This document shows, in pieces, positions 1 through 9,092 of a DNA stretch of 32,608 nucleotides. Origin of the DNA: Lachnospiraceae bacterium. Lineage in GTDB: Bacteria > Bacillota > Clostridia > Lachnospirales > Lachnospiraceae. The notes below the pieces were generated by a model. It saw only the letters and a program-made list of their open reading frames with translations. It was not told the origin of the DNA and did not search any database. Made by a program: the position numbers and the translations under genes. Where the stretch lies: contig JAFSXN010000084.1 in NCBI GenBank assembly GCA_017444015.1, forward strand, positions 1 to 32,608, written 5' to 3'. How positions within the stretch are numbered: position 1 is the stretch's first letter; each line of letters opens with the position of its first letter.

Positions 1-87
1 ATTATATCGTTCCTGTTAAAGTTACTGTTGTCCATAATAGCTTTGCAACACGCACATAATATTTGGCGAGTTCCTCCTTTACAAGCT

Positions 88-116
88 ATTATACACCACA
101 GAAATCATATGGTAAA
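88..116 (-). promoter_or_regulatory. Sigma-A-type promoter reading off the left edge
   Basis: On the minus strand a TTTACC -35 box (116-111) is followed after 17 bp by a perfect TATAAT -10 box (93-88). A strong Shine-Dalgarno, AAAGGAGG, lies just downstream at 80-73. The gene it serves starts at or beyond the window edge. An ATG at 57-55 opens only an 11-codon frame ending at 22; an ATG at 35-33 is open to the edge. The real start cannot be fixed here. Confidence 0.6.
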
Positions 117-917
117 TACCCTAAATTTATTAGTACACCCTCTGTTTACGCCGTCATAGTCCGTAAGAAATACCGTCCCGTCCGCGTCCGAGCGGATCTT
201 TGAGACTACCTCCGCGTAAGGCGCATCCGGAAGATCCATAACGCCGATAGGTGTGTCCTCAAAGCGGTAGGCTTCATTGGGGTGTACAATCATTCCAAGG
301 TTCTGATCTACGAGAAACGCATAGCTGTCGGGCGCGACCTCCGCCCCGCTTATGATATCCACCAACACATCCACAAAGATATCCGCAGCAAGTACACCCT
401 GCAGTGTATTCTCTTTGTAAACGCCTTTGGAGATCGTTATGACCGGCTTTTTCGAGTCCGTATCCATATACGGCGAGGAATAATACAGCTCCCCTGTTCC
501 CGCGGCTACGGTAAACCACTCCCTGTCATGAACATAGTCCACAGAGCCGTCCGGTAGAAAATCCGACGCACAGGCCATGGTATTATCCGGGTAGGTAAAA
601 TAGATGTCGTAGATTACAGCCTCCCGGTTTAACTGTTCCAGGCACCCCGCAAGAAAACTGTGGAACGCTTCATAATCTTCCTTATAGATCCCGCTTGCGC
701 TGATATCCGCCGCCAGGGTGTCGATGAGTGTAGCGTTGGAATTGATCCAGGCGGTAAGTTCCTGCGCGTACCGGTCTGCAACAACCCCATAGTTGTCCTC
801 CATCTGGGCGGACAGGCTGTCCCTTGCTCTCTGATAGGTGATCAGAAAAAGCAGGCCGGTACTGATCAGTACGACAAGTACAAGCATCGTCGTCATTTTC
901 AAACGCATACTTTTCAT
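105..917 (-). CDS. Truncated dCache-domain sensor lacking an output domain
   Basis: The 270-residue product has one N-terminal membrane helix (about residues 8-28) followed by an extracytoplasmic double-Cache ligand-binding domain, with typical features such as DREWF, SSPYMD and ISKGVY. In this family the Cache domain is followed by a second helix, usually HAMP, and then a chemotaxis, kinase or GGDEF output module. Here the Cache domain ends abruptly after DYDGVNR, and a few unrelated residues lead to a stop in AT-rich DNA that carries the next promoter. The start ATG at 917 follows a GAGGAG site and lies 54 bp after the hybrid kinase gene, so it is probably the last gene of that operon. I infer a 3' deletion; any product would be a membrane-anchored binding domain without signalling output. 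It might still sequester ligand or dimerise with a related receptor, but a pseudogene is more likely. Confidence 0.75.
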   Translation of the reverse strand: MKSMRLKMTTMLVLVVLISTGLLFLITYQRARDSLSAQMEDNYGVVADRYAQELTAWINSNATLIDTLAADISASGIYKEDYEAFHSFLAGCLEQLNREAVIYDIYFTYPDNTMACASDFLPDGSVDYVHDREWFTVAAGTGELYYSSPYMDTDSKKPVITISKGVYKENTLQGVLAADIFVDVLVDIISGAEVAPDSYAFLVDQNLGMIVHPNEAYRFEDTPIGVMDLPDAPYAEVVSKIRSDADGTVFLTDYDGVNRGCTNKFRVFTI

Positions 918-971
918 AGCCGCTGTTTTTACTCCTCGTTTTTAACGCTTCCCATCTCCTGTTCCAGACAG

Positions 972-3605
972 TCAGCCCTCCGGAAGAAACTCAAAGATCC
1001 CTTCCTCTTCCTCCTGCCCCTGTGTCCCTGGTTCCTCTGACGATCTATTCCGCGGCTCTTCCTCGCCCAGGTCGTCTCGGATCGCTTCCACTAAGGAAAC
1101 ATAGCTCTTTACAAACTCTCCATGCCTGCCGTTAAGAACTGCTTCTTCTCCCAAATCCGCCGCAGCCTGCAGCTCTTTCGCCGTTTCCGAAAAGGAAACC
1201 GCACCGATCATACGCGAGGTACCCTTTAAAGCATGGACGATAATCGCGTAGTTCTTCCAATCCTTCCGCTCATAAAACTTTCCAAGGTCGTGTATTTTCT
1301 CTTCCGCCTCCTGTACAAATCCCGAAAGAAGTGTCCGATAAAATTCCTCATCATTCTGACAGTACACAAGTCCTGCCTTTGTATCTATGCCTGCCTCGTC
1401 CAAATTAACATGATCCTTTAAAACGATCTCTTCCACTGTCGAAGGTGACATCCTGCCCTGCGGCAGATACCTCATCAACAGCTTTTGCAGCTCGCCTGAA
1501 TCGATGGGCTTGGAAAGATAATCCGCAAACCCCTGCGCCAGGTATCGTTCCCTTGCCCCGGAAACCGCATCCGCGGTCAGACAGATCACGGGGGTAAGAC
1601 GGTTCGCTCCGCCCTCCTGCTCTCTGATCCGGTGCATCGCCTCGGTTCCGTCCATTGCAGGCATCCTCTGATCCATTAAAATCAGGTCGTAGGGGATCGT
1701 TTTTGTAAGGTCAAGAGCTTCTTTACCGCTTGTCGCAAGGTCGATCTCCATTCCGGTATTTTTTAAGAGCCCTGCGGCTACCGTCAGATTCATCCGCGTA
1801 TCATCAACAATCAGAATATGCGCTCCGAAAGCGGAGAAATCCTCCTTCTTCGCATGCGCTTTCCGCATGCTTTTTTCAAATTTCTCCCGGAAATTTCCTA
1901 CCGGCTCCAAAGATATGACTGTCTGAGGGATAATAACCGTAAAAACGGAGCCTTCTCCGTATTCGCTCGAAACAAAGATTTTCCCCTCCATAAGCTCTAA
2001 CAGGCTCTTTGTAATGGCAAGCCCCAGCCCGGTCCCCTCCACCGTACTGTTGCGATCGAGATCCATGCGCTCAAACTTGTTATACAGCTTGCCCATATCT
2101 TCCTTCTGGATGCCGATCCCTGTATCCCTGACGCGGATCACCAGATCCATCTCATGGTCTTTACGTCTTTCTCCCTGCCCGCTTTCCACCGTCAGGTACA
2201 CGCCGCCCTTATCGGTATACTTGACCGCGTTATTCAGCAGATTGGTGATGATCTGTCTTACACGTATCTCATCCCCGAAGAGAACATTAGGTAGGGTTTC
2301 ATCCACCTCTACCTGAAAGCTCAGCTCCTTTTCCTTCGCCTTGAAGACAAACATATTGCTGATATCGTTCAGAACGGAGCTCAGCTCATAACTTGCGGAG
2401 TGTATCTCCATCTTTCCGCTCTCGATCTTGGAAAAATCCAGGATATCGTTGATGATCGCAAGCAGACTGTTTCCCGCACTGTCGATATCCCCGGCATAGT
2501 TACAGATATCGCTGAAGACCCTTCGAATCTCCTCCCTCTCCTTTGGCAGCAGATCCTTGGCCTTAAGGCTTTCCCGTAAAATGATCTCGTTCATTCCGAG
2601 AACCGCGTTGATCGGTGTGCGGATCTCGTGGGACATATTTGCGAGAAAGTCGCTTTTTGCGGCGTTCGCCCGTTCCGCGGCCTCCCCCGCTTCTCTGAGT
2701 ACTTCGCTCTCCACTACCTTCTGCTCAAAGTTGACCAAAAGGATAATCGCTATGGCAAAGGCCACGATAATCAGGGAGCTGATAAAGAGCACTACGGGAA
2801 TAACATCAAACACACTGGTTTCCGAAAGCCCTTCGGTTCCGGCGACTAACGTATTCCGGATCCAGATCCCAAGTAACAGCCCGCCGAAGCAGCAGACCAC
2901 CACCACTGTCAAATAAACCGCCCGAAGCTGTCTTCCGCGGACCCCGAGCTCATCCGGGATCAGTCCGCTGTCATGTCTGTTTTTATAGCACGCCGCCCAG
3001 ACCAGGAACAGAAGATCCAGAGAATTAAGAAAGGAGCAGTAATAATATAGATTTAAAAGCTCAGAGGGCCAGCCGAAGCAGGATGCGGTCCACATCCCGA
3101 ACTCAGAGCAGGCATACAGAACACCCGCAAGGCTTAGCAGGGGGAGTTCTTTGACGTGGTCTCTGTTTTTAGCGTACCAGCATAAGCCCTGTACCGAAAA
3201 TGCAGCGATGGCGGTAACCACCGTTACCTGATACACGTTATTGAATACACCTCCGTAGGGAAGATACAGCGTCAGCTGATAAAGATTTAACGGAATCGGA
3301 AGGAGCATGAGAGGATGAAAGAAACGACGTTCCTCTGACGTTTTTTCCTGCAGAATAAAGATCAGAAGCATCACATATCCGATGTTCCAGCCCAGATAGG
3401 ACAGAAAATCCGATACATTCGGCCAGTCCCCCATAATAAGCAGGTAAGACGTCCAGTAATAGGTACTGACCAGCGAACAGAGAAAAAAGGCGATCAGAAA
3501 CACAAAGCTTCTTTTTCTGTACTTTATATATTGGAACAGGCAGATCACCTGCAGCACGATAATAACAGACAGCTGCAGGATATTTTCCAGATAGTCCATA
3601 ATCAT
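972..3605 (-). CDS. Hybrid sensor histidine kinase (7TM-like sensor, HisKA, HATPase, REC, HPt)
   Basis: The 877-residue protein begins with a membrane region of about seven to eight hydrophobic helices (residues 10-295), with no large extracytoplasmic domain. HisKA follows, with the phospho-accepting histidine in NMSHEIRTPINA at about residue 326, then a HATPase_c domain with DTGIGI and GTGLGL boxes. A receiver domain (about 610-730) holds LILMDQRMPAMDG with its phospho-acceptor aspartate, and an HPt domain (about 770-850) carries HALKGTSRMIGA. All four phosphorelay sites are present, so His-Asp-His transfer within one chain is expected. The C-terminus is a low-complexity acidic tail. The ATG at 3605 overlaps the stop of the upstream REC-HD-GYP gene as ATGA, which implies translational coupling, and that regulator is an obvious candidate phosphate acceptor. 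The ligand is unknown. Confidence 0.92.
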   Translation of the reverse strand: MIMDYLENILQLSVIIVLQVICLFQYIKYRKRSFVFLIAFFLCSLVSTYYWTSYLLIMGDWPNVSDFLSYLGWNIGYVMLLIFILQEKTSEERRFFHPLMLLPIPLNLYQLTLYLPYGGVFNNVYQVTVVTAIAAFSVQGLCWYAKNRDHVKELPLLSLAGVLYACSEFGMWTASCFGWPSELLNLYYYCSFLNSLDLLFLVWAACYKNRHDSGLIPDELGVRGRQLRAVYLTVVVVCCFGGLLLGIWIRNTLVAGTEGLSETSVFDVIPVVLFISSLIIVAFAIAIILLVNFEQKVVESEVLREAGEAAERANAAKSDFLANMSHEIRTPINAVLGMNEIILRESLKAKDLLPKEREEIRRVFSDICNYAGDIDSAGNSLLAIINDILDFSKIESGKMEIHSASYELSSVLNDISNMFVFKAKEKELSFQVEVDETLPNVLFGDEIRVRQIITNLLNNAVKYTDKGGVYLTVESGQGERRKDHEMDLVIRVRDTGIGIQKEDMGKLYNKFERMDLDRNSTVEGTGLGLAITKSLLELMEGKIFVSSEYGEGSVFTVIIPQTVISLEPVGNFREKFEKSMRKAHAKKEDFSAFGAHILIVDDTRMNLTVAAGLLKNTGMEIDLATSGKEALDLTKTIPYDLILMDQRMPAMDGTEAMHRIREQEGGANRLTPVICLTADAVSGARERYLAQGFADYLSKPIDSGELQKLLMRYLPQGRMSPSTVEEIVLKDHVNLDEAGIDTKAGLVYCQNDEEFYRTLLSGFVQEAEEKIHDLGKFYERKDWKNYAIIVHALKGTSRMIGAVSFSETAKELQAAADLGEEAVLNGRHGEFVKSYVSLVEAIRDDLGEEEPRNRSSEEPGTQGQEEEEGIFEFLPEG

Positions 3606-4627
3606 TTCTTTTCGCCCTCATCCGATTCCTTCATCGTATAATCCGGATCGGCAGCCATCATATCCAACATAATATCCGCGAATACCGGATCAAACTGCGT
3701 ACCCTTTCCCTTTTCCAGCTCCGCTCTGACAACCTCCTTCGGAAGGATGTCGCGGTAGCTGCGGCGGCTGGTCATAGCGTCGTAGGAATCCGCTACCGCA
3801 ATGATTCTCGCCTCCTCCGGGATATCTCCTCCCGAAAGTCCATCCGGATAACCGGTCCCGTCGATCCGTTCATGGTGCCATCTGGCGCCGGCGGAGAGCT
3901 TTGGCATCTCGGTAAGCTTTCCGAGAATCTTACCTCCCACCACCGGATGTACCTTGATCTGCGCGAACTCTTCCTCCGTAAGCCTGTCCGGCTTATTGAT
4001 GACGGAATCCGGTACGCCGATCTTTCCGACATCGTGCAGAAGCCCCATAAGATAAATATCATCCTGCTGCTTTTTAGAGTAGCCGTATCGTTTCGCGATC
4101 TCTCTGGCGTAATACGCGACCCTGCCGGAATGACCGCTGGTATAGGTATCTTTGGCATCGATGGTTTCCGCTAACGTCTGTACAACGTGCAGGGAGAATT
4201 TCTCATTTTCCCGGGTCTTCTGCTCTACCTCATCCGCCAGGGACCTCTGCAGCCGAACTAACTCCAGGGTATGGCGCACACGAAGGATCAGAACATCCGG
4301 AACAAAGGGCTTGCGGATAAAATCCATGGCTCCAAGCTGCAACCCCTGTATTTCCAGATCCTCGCTGTCATCCGCGGTCAGAAAGATCACAGGGATCTCC
4401 TCCCCGGGCGTCATCACAGCCTGCAGCCGCTCCATGGTTTCAAAGCCGTCCATCCCCGGCATCCTTATGTCCAAAAGGATCAGATCCGGTGTGTTTGTCT
4501 TCAGATAATCAAGCAGCAGCTCTCCCGATTTCAGAGCCGTTACGCGCATATTCTGCTTGCTCAGGATATGCCCGGCAGCCTTTAAATTTGCCACATCATC
4601 ATCCACAACGATTATCCAGTCTGCCAT
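3602..4627 (-). CDS. Response regulator with HD-GYP domain, predicted c-di-GMP phosphodiesterase
   Basis: The 341-residue cytoplasmic protein has an N-terminal receiver (about 1-122) with phospho-acceptor D53 in LILLDIRMPGMDG. A short coiled linker leads to an HD-GYP domain (about 145-335). The HD pair is in LLHDVGKIGVPDS (H198, D199), and the second signature is HHERIDGTGYPDGL, so the metal-binding and GYP residues look intact. HD-GYP proteins of the RpfG type hydrolyse cyclic di-GMP, and phosphorylation of the receiver would switch that activity. It sits between two hybrid kinases: the upstream one ends 8 bp before this start and its stop overlaps this gene's AGGAGG site, while the downstream one overlaps its stop. 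This arrangement suggests a kinase to HD-GYP phosphorelay. Nothing appears degenerate. Confidence 0.93.
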   Translation of the reverse strand: MADWIIVVDDDVANLKAAGHILSKQNMRVTALKSGELLLDYLKTNTPDLILLDIRMPGMDGFETMERLQAVMTPGEEIPVIFLTADDSEDLEIQGLQLGAMDFIRKPFVPDVLILRVRHTLELVRLQRSLADEVEQKTRENEKFSLHVVQTLAETIDAKDTYTSGHSGRVAYYAREIAKRYGYSKKQQDDIYLMGLLHDVGKIGVPDSVINKPDRLTEEEFAQIKVHPVVGGKILGKLTEMPKLSAGARWHHERIDGTGYPDGLSGGDIPEEARIIAVADSYDAMTSRRSYRDILPKEVVRAELEKGKGTQFDPVFADIMLDMMAADPDYTMKESDEGEKK

Positions 4628-4635
4628 TTAAAACG

Positions 4636-7392
4636 TTACCTCCTGTCTCCTACGTCATGTTTTATCTCTTCTACTACTGCCCGGATCTGGCGGATCAGCT
4701 CTTCGTGATTTTTTCTTGCAAACGCCGGATCCTTCGTCTCCTTATGGGACAGTTCGACCTCTCTCGCAAGCTCGGAAAGCGCTGTCGCCCCGATCATTTT
4801 CGAGGAAGACTTTACAGCGTGGGAATATGTCTCATATTTGTCCCAGTTTTCTTCCTCATAGGCTTCCAAAAGCTTCTGATCGAAGTTTTCTCTGACGTAA
4901 GAGCCCAGCGCGTCTCTGTATATATCCTCATCCCCGCTAAAAAATTCCAGGGCGCTGTTTTTATCAAGCAGAGGCTCTATAGGTTCCTCCGGCGTGGTCT
5001 CTTCCGCCACCTTGACCGCTTTCTCAGCCGTAGCCGGTTCTCCTGCGTCTGTTCTCCTTTTGATCAGCTCCGCCGGAAGATATTTGTAAAACAGCTGCTC
5101 TAACTGCTTCGGATTGATGGGCTTGCTCAGATAATCCGTAAAGCCGTGGTCGGTATACATCTTCCGCGAGCCGGTAATCGCGTTTGCGGTCAGGGCAATG
5201 ACCGGCGTAGAGGAAAGATCAATCGCCTTATCGGAATGGATACACTCCAGAGTTTCAATCCCGTCCATCTCCGGCATCATATGATCCAGAAAGACGATAT
5301 CGTACCGGACGGCGTGCATCTTTTCGATTGCCTCGGCTCCGCTTAAGGCCGTATCGATATGGATCCCTGTGTTTTTCAGCAGCCCCTTGATCACGGCAAG
5401 GTTTAACTCGATATCATCGACAACCAGGATACGCGCCTCAGGGGCTTCGAATCCCTCATTGTACACCTCAACGCTGCGGTGATAGCTGTTTCGAAGCTTT
5501 TCAAAGTCGCCGATGGGCGCAGGATTTACGATTCCCTGGTCGAGATCAAAATAAAAATCGGACCCCAGCCCATACACACTGGTCAGCTCCAGACTGCTCC
5601 CCATAAGCTCTATATATTTATGTGTAATCGGAAGCCCCAGACCGGTTCCTTCGATCCCTCTGGTATGCTTCTCATCAAGTCTCTGGAAGGATTCCCACAG
5701 ATGGGCCCTGTCCTCCTCTCTGATCCCCCTGCCGGTATCCTTTACAGAAATGTGCAGACGAACAGTAGAGGTATCTATGGACAGGCAGTGGATGGAAAAG
5801 GTAACGCTGCCTTTATCGGTATATTTTACCGCATTTGTTAAAAGATTCGTAAAGACCTCTCTAAGGCGGATATCATCGCCGTAGAGCCTTACCGGAAGAC
5901 GGCTGTCAATGTCGTGGCGGATCGAAAGCTTCTTCTCCTTTGCACGGAACTCGATCATATCGAACATATCGTTCAAGAGAGCCGCCATGTCATATTCCAC
6001 CGGTACGATCTCAAGTCTGCCGGATTCAATCCTTGAAAAATCAAGAATCTCATTGATGAGAGCAAGGAGGGTCTGCCCGCTGCTTTTGATATTCGCCGCG
6101 TATTCCTTCGTCCAGGCTTCCCCGCTCTCCCGTAAGATCATCTCGTCAAACCCCAGGATCGCGTTGATCGGCGTACGGATTTCATGGGACATATTGGCAA
6201 GAAAAACGCTCTTGGCCTTATTGGCCGAATCCGCGATCTCAATCTGGTTTTTAAGGGAGGTAGACATCGCCGCCAGCGCATGTGAAAGGATCCCGATCTC
6301 ATCGGCGCTGTCCGTATCCATAATATCGCTGTAATCGCCCTCCTCGTAGTGCTTGGCAACCTCAGTCATCCACTTTAAGGGCGCTGTAACCGTCCGGATC
6401 CAGGAAAGACATACCACAATCGCAAGAACGAGGATCAGGGTCGAAACGATTAGCAGCTGGCGGGTCAGGGTTTTCTGCGGAACATTGATTTCATCCACCG
6501 GAGCATTCAGTCCGAGGATCATATCGTTGCGGAGCCTTTTCATAAGGATCTTCCGCCGAATCCCGTCGATCCCAACAAGAGTACGGACCTCATCCACCGG
6601 GTTATTTAAGACACTATTGATAAAGGGCATAAGGTTATCTGTCAGATCCTTGCTCCGCACGCCCTCCGGATAGTCAAAATGGAAAATGATATCCCCTTGT
6701 TTGGAGACCAAATAGGCGCGTCCGCTCTCGTAAAGATTGATATCCTCGACAAAGTTCCGAAGGAGACTCAGATCAATATCCATTCCGATCACGCCTACGG
6801 TATGTCCCTCATGATAATAGGGAATAATATAGGAAATCATATCGATCCCGAGATTTTGGTTGAAATACGGATCCATCCAGAGAGGCTGCCCGGTTTCTAC
6901 CGGAATATAGTACCAGCCTACATGCTCCAGATCATCCTTTTCATACAGGCTCATATCGGTAGGCTCGGCATAATTCCAGGTACCGTCCTCGATATTGATC
7001 GTATACCAGAAGCCCTCTGTCGCTCCATACTCGTCCGGATTATACCGAAGATACACAGACACGGCTCCGTCCGTCTGTTCGGTGATGCTTTTTCCAAGCT
7101 CCGCCACATCGTAGTTGAACCGCCTGCGCTCCTCCTCGTCGGTCAGAAAGTTCTTGTAGGTCTCGGCGCGTTTTTCCGCATAGTTGTAGATCGTACCGAC
7201 TGACTGCTCTACCGAGCTTAAGATCGCGTTCAGATCCCTTGCGCTCTGATCGAGGGTCAGGCTCAGAATACGGTCCGAATCCTCATCCAGTATCCGGTTC
7301 GTCCGCCTAATCGCCGTAAAGCCCAGGGCAAGCGTAACTACGATCATAATAAAGGTTATGATAACTACGATTTTCGTACGTATGGATTTCAT
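4636..7392 (-). CDS. Hybrid sensor histidine kinase (dCache, HAMP, HisKA, HATPase, REC, HPt)
   Basis: This 918-residue kinase has a first membrane helix (about 8-28), a large extracytoplasmic double-Cache domain (about 35-300), a second helix (about 311-332) and a HAMP linker (to about 385). HisKA follows, with the active histidine in NMSHEIRTPINAILG near residue 403. HATPase_c carries DTGRGI and GTGLGL, the receiver has DIVFLDHMMPEMDG, and a C-terminal HPt holds YSHAVKSSSKMIGA. Cache sensors usually bind small metabolites such as amino acids or carboxylates; the ligand here cannot be told. I chose the ATG at 7392, preceded by a GGGG ribosome site, over a TTG six bases upstream. It is the first gene of the operon continuing into the HD-GYP regulator. 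The C-terminal REC-HPt layout resembles the kinase at 972-3605, but the sensor halves are unrelated. Confidence 0.93.
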   Translation of the reverse strand: MKSIRTKIVVIITFIMIVVTLALGFTAIRRTNRILDEDSDRILSLTLDQSARDLNAILSSVEQSVGTIYNYAEKRAETYKNFLTDEEERRRFNYDVAELGKSITEQTDGAVSVYLRYNPDEYGATEGFWYTINIEDGTWNYAEPTDMSLYEKDDLEHVGWYYIPVETGQPLWMDPYFNQNLGIDMISYIIPYYHEGHTVGVIGMDIDLSLLRNFVEDINLYESGRAYLVSKQGDIIFHFDYPEGVRSKDLTDNLMPFINSVLNNPVDEVRTLVGIDGIRRKILMKRLRNDMILGLNAPVDEINVPQKTLTRQLLIVSTLILVLAIVVCLSWIRTVTAPLKWMTEVAKHYEEGDYSDIMDTDSADEIGILSHALAAMSTSLKNQIEIADSANKAKSVFLANMSHEIRTPINAILGFDEMILRESGEAWTKEYAANIKSSGQTLLALINEILDFSRIESGRLEIVPVEYDMAALLNDMFDMIEFRAKEKKLSIRHDIDSRLPVRLYGDDIRLREVFTNLLTNAVKYTDKGSVTFSIHCLSIDTSTVRLHISVKDTGRGIREEDRAHLWESFQRLDEKHTRGIEGTGLGLPITHKYIELMGSSLELTSVYGLGSDFYFDLDQGIVNPAPIGDFEKLRNSYHRSVEVYNEGFEAPEARILVVDDIELNLAVIKGLLKNTGIHIDTALSGAEAIEKMHAVRYDIVFLDHMMPEMDGIETLECIHSDKAIDLSSTPVIALTANAITGSRKMYTDHGFTDYLSKPINPKQLEQLFYKYLPAELIKRRTDAGEPATAEKAVKVAEETTPEEPIEPLLDKNSALEFFSGDEDIYRDALGSYVRENFDQKLLEAYEEENWDKYETYSHAVKSSSKMIGATALSELAREVELSHKETKDPAFARKNHEELIRQIRAVVEEIKHDVGDRR

Positions 7393-7461
7393 GATCAAAC
7401 CCCATACCCGCCCGGTCGTCCGGACAGATGCAAAACCTCTCTTATTGTCTCATGCCCTGAT

Positions 7462-7773
7462 TTAATCCGTAAATTTCACAGCAGTCCCATAAGCCATGAT
7501 CTCTGCCGCGCCCTGCATGACAGAAGCGGAGGAATATCTGACTCCCACGATCGCATTCGCTCCCATGGATTCCGCTTCCCGAATCATTCGCTCCGTCGCC
7601 ATCGCCCTGGCCTTGTCCATCATTTCATTATACTTCGTAAGCTCGCCTCCTACGATGGTCTTAAGACCTGCGCCGATATCCTTTAACGCGTTAACCGTCT
7701 GTACGGTACTTCCCTTAACGATACCGATGATTTCATAATTCCTTCCGATATTCTCTGTTGTCGATACAACCAT
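7462..7773 (-). CDS. YbjQ/UPF0145 family protein
   Basis: The 103-residue product matches the YbjQ family (UPF0145, sometimes called heavy-metal-binding domain) along its full length. It has the N-terminal VSTTENIGRNYEIIG strand, VKGSTVQ, and the C-terminal signature SMGANAIVGVRYSSA. Family members are small cytoplasmic proteins that form pentamer-like rings; their biochemical role is not established, so I assign none. The start ATG has a good GGAGG site eight bases upstream, and the gene has its own promoter at 7841-7869. It ends 69 bp before the kinase operon start on the same strand, so read-through into that operon is possible. There is no sign of damage. Confidence 0.88.
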   Translation of the reverse strand: MVVSTTENIGRNYEIIGIVKGSTVQTVNALKDIGAGLKTIVGGELTKYNEMMDKARAMATERMIREAESMGANAIVGVRYSSASVMQGAAEIMAYGTAVKFTD

Positions 7774-7840
7774 AAGACACCTCCAATATATTTTGCCCTC
7801 AGAACCGGATAAAAATCTACAATTCTGTTCTCTAATCCGG

Positions 7841-7869
7841 ATTATATCAGATTACCTCTGTATGTACAA
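7841..7869 (-). promoter_or_regulatory. Promoter of the YbjQ-family gene
   Basis: On the minus strand TTGTAC (7869-7864) and a perfect TATAAT (7846-7841) are separated by 17 bp. The predicted leader of about 60 bp runs to the GGAGG site and ATG at 7773. This is a canonical vegetative promoter with a slightly weak -35 box. Confidence 0.65.
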
Positions 7870-7913
7870 ATAGAAATACAACCCGATACTCTTTCTTCTT
7901 TTCCGTTCCCTGT

Positions 7914-8099
7914 ATGGCAAGGATACTTGATGCGTTAGTTAAGAACTTCCCCGACCACTATCGGCTCATAGGCGAGACAGACATCGACAAGACCTGCGAA
8001 ATGCCGAAATCTTTCATTAGTTATCGTAAGCCGAGACGGTTATCGGACGAGCAGAGAGAGGCGGCAAGGTCGAGGGCGGGAGCGTTGCGTGACAGGTAG
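7914..8099 (+). CDS. Short hypothetical ORF, probably a gene remnant
   Basis: The 61-codon frame has no recognisable ribosome binding site before its ATG. Its translation looks like real protein sequence, with a C-terminal basic helix rich in Arg and Glu following SYRKPRRLSDEQ. I cannot assign it to a family. It lies directly upstream of the decayed AAA-ATPase-like fragment, in a short stretch whose genes all look broken, so I read it as the tail of a lost gene rather than a functional small protein. An intact small DNA-binding or regulatory protein is the alternative. Confidence 0.35.
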   Translation: MARILDALVKNFPDHYRLIGETDIDKTCEMPKSFISYRKPRRLSDEQREAARSRAGALRDR

Positions 8100-8115
8100 T
8101 CTATGACGATGAGTT

Positions 8116-8774
8116 ATGTTAACGATTTTCGTTGAGGTTTTGGGAGATAAGACTGAACTGATTTATGAGCTTGTTAACGATACAGACAATGAAGTTACAC
8201 TCTTTACCAGGCCACGCAGGTTTGGGAAAACGCTCATGATGAGTATGATTGAGAATTTCTTCAGCATACGGAAGAATAGCGAGGGTATATTTGAAGGGCT
8301 TGCCATAACAGAACATAAAGATTTGTAAAACGCACTGATTTTGATGTTGCCGGCAAATTTGAAAAACTGCTGAATCATGAAACGATTGTACAGACGATAT
8401 CCGATGAATTGACTTATGATACCCTTCATTCCACGGAAGATAATCTTTGGAGTGTCCTTTTGATGACCGGCTATATAACAAAGGATGACCCTGATGAAGA
8501 TGGAGATACGGTTTCTCTGAGGATACCCAATAAAGAGAACGGTCTTGGAAGACCTGATATACTGCTGAAAGACAGAAAAAATCGAAGAGCCATTATTGTG
8601 GAATCTAAAAAGTCTAAAAAGAAAGCCGATCTGAATAAAGATTGTGACAAAGCCTTAAAGCAGATTGTAGATGAAATGTATGCTGAAGGGCTCAATGGTT
8701 ATGAACAGATAATCTGCTATGGAGTAGCATTTTTTCAGAAACAGGCGAAGGTGAAGCTACTGACTATGGAATAG
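8116..8774 (+). pseudogene. Decayed AAA-ATPase-like / PD-(D/E)XK nuclease family gene
   Basis: Two pieces of one gene are visible. Positions 8116-8328 encode the N-terminal ATPase start, with YELVNDTDN and the Walker A-like TRPRRFGKTLMMSM typical of this family (AAA-ATPase_like plus DUF1703). After a stop, another frame from about 8332 to 8774 encodes the C-terminal part, including ELTYDTLHSTEDNLWSVL, RPDILL and a VESKKSKK nuclease-like core. Intact members are usually about 500-600 residues, so roughly 300 residues are missing between the pieces, and the N-terminus is also damaged. These genes are commonly multicopy and degenerate in gut anaerobes, and their function is not established. The fragment ends five bases before the 3' end of the opposing broken GGDEF gene. 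Confidence 0.75.
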
Positions 8775-9026
8775 ACTCTTCAAGTCTTCCGGTTCCTCTT
8801 GTTCTCATACATCAGCTGATCCGAGCGGCGTACGGTGTCGTTTAAGCTGCGGTCGGTTTCGGGATCGTATTCGGCGATTCCAAGAGCGACGTGGACCTGC
8901 TCCCAGCGGTTCTTTGTAGACGAGCAGATCTCCTTCTGCGCCTCCTCGAAGCGGCGGATCAGCTCCTCCCTGTTCTGATAATCCTCTCCCATCAGGATCA
9001 TAATAAACTCATCACCGCCAATTCTA

Positions 9027-9092
9027 TACTCGCGAACGCAATTAATTGCCGTTTTTGATAAAGCAAACGTACTGGAATTGCGTTCGCGAGTA
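9027..9092. mobile_element. 66-bp palindromic miniature element, copy 2 (short form)
   Basis: The element begins TACTCGCGAACGCAATT and ends with its exact 17-bp inverted complement, AATTGCGTTCGCGAGTA, flanked by TA on both sides (9025-9026, 9093-9094). Its core matches the copies at 9361 and 25922, but it lacks their extra 33-bp arm. It lies inside the GGDEF domain of the broken gene and is open in that frame, adding about 22 codons. Deletion of around 50 GGDEF residues at the same point suggests recombination or insertion with deletion. Confidence 0.8.

Noticed and set aside
8116-8328. Intact small ATPase
   Set aside because: The ATPase start is followed by a stop and a different frame that holds the family's C-terminus, so it is one fragment of a decayed gene.
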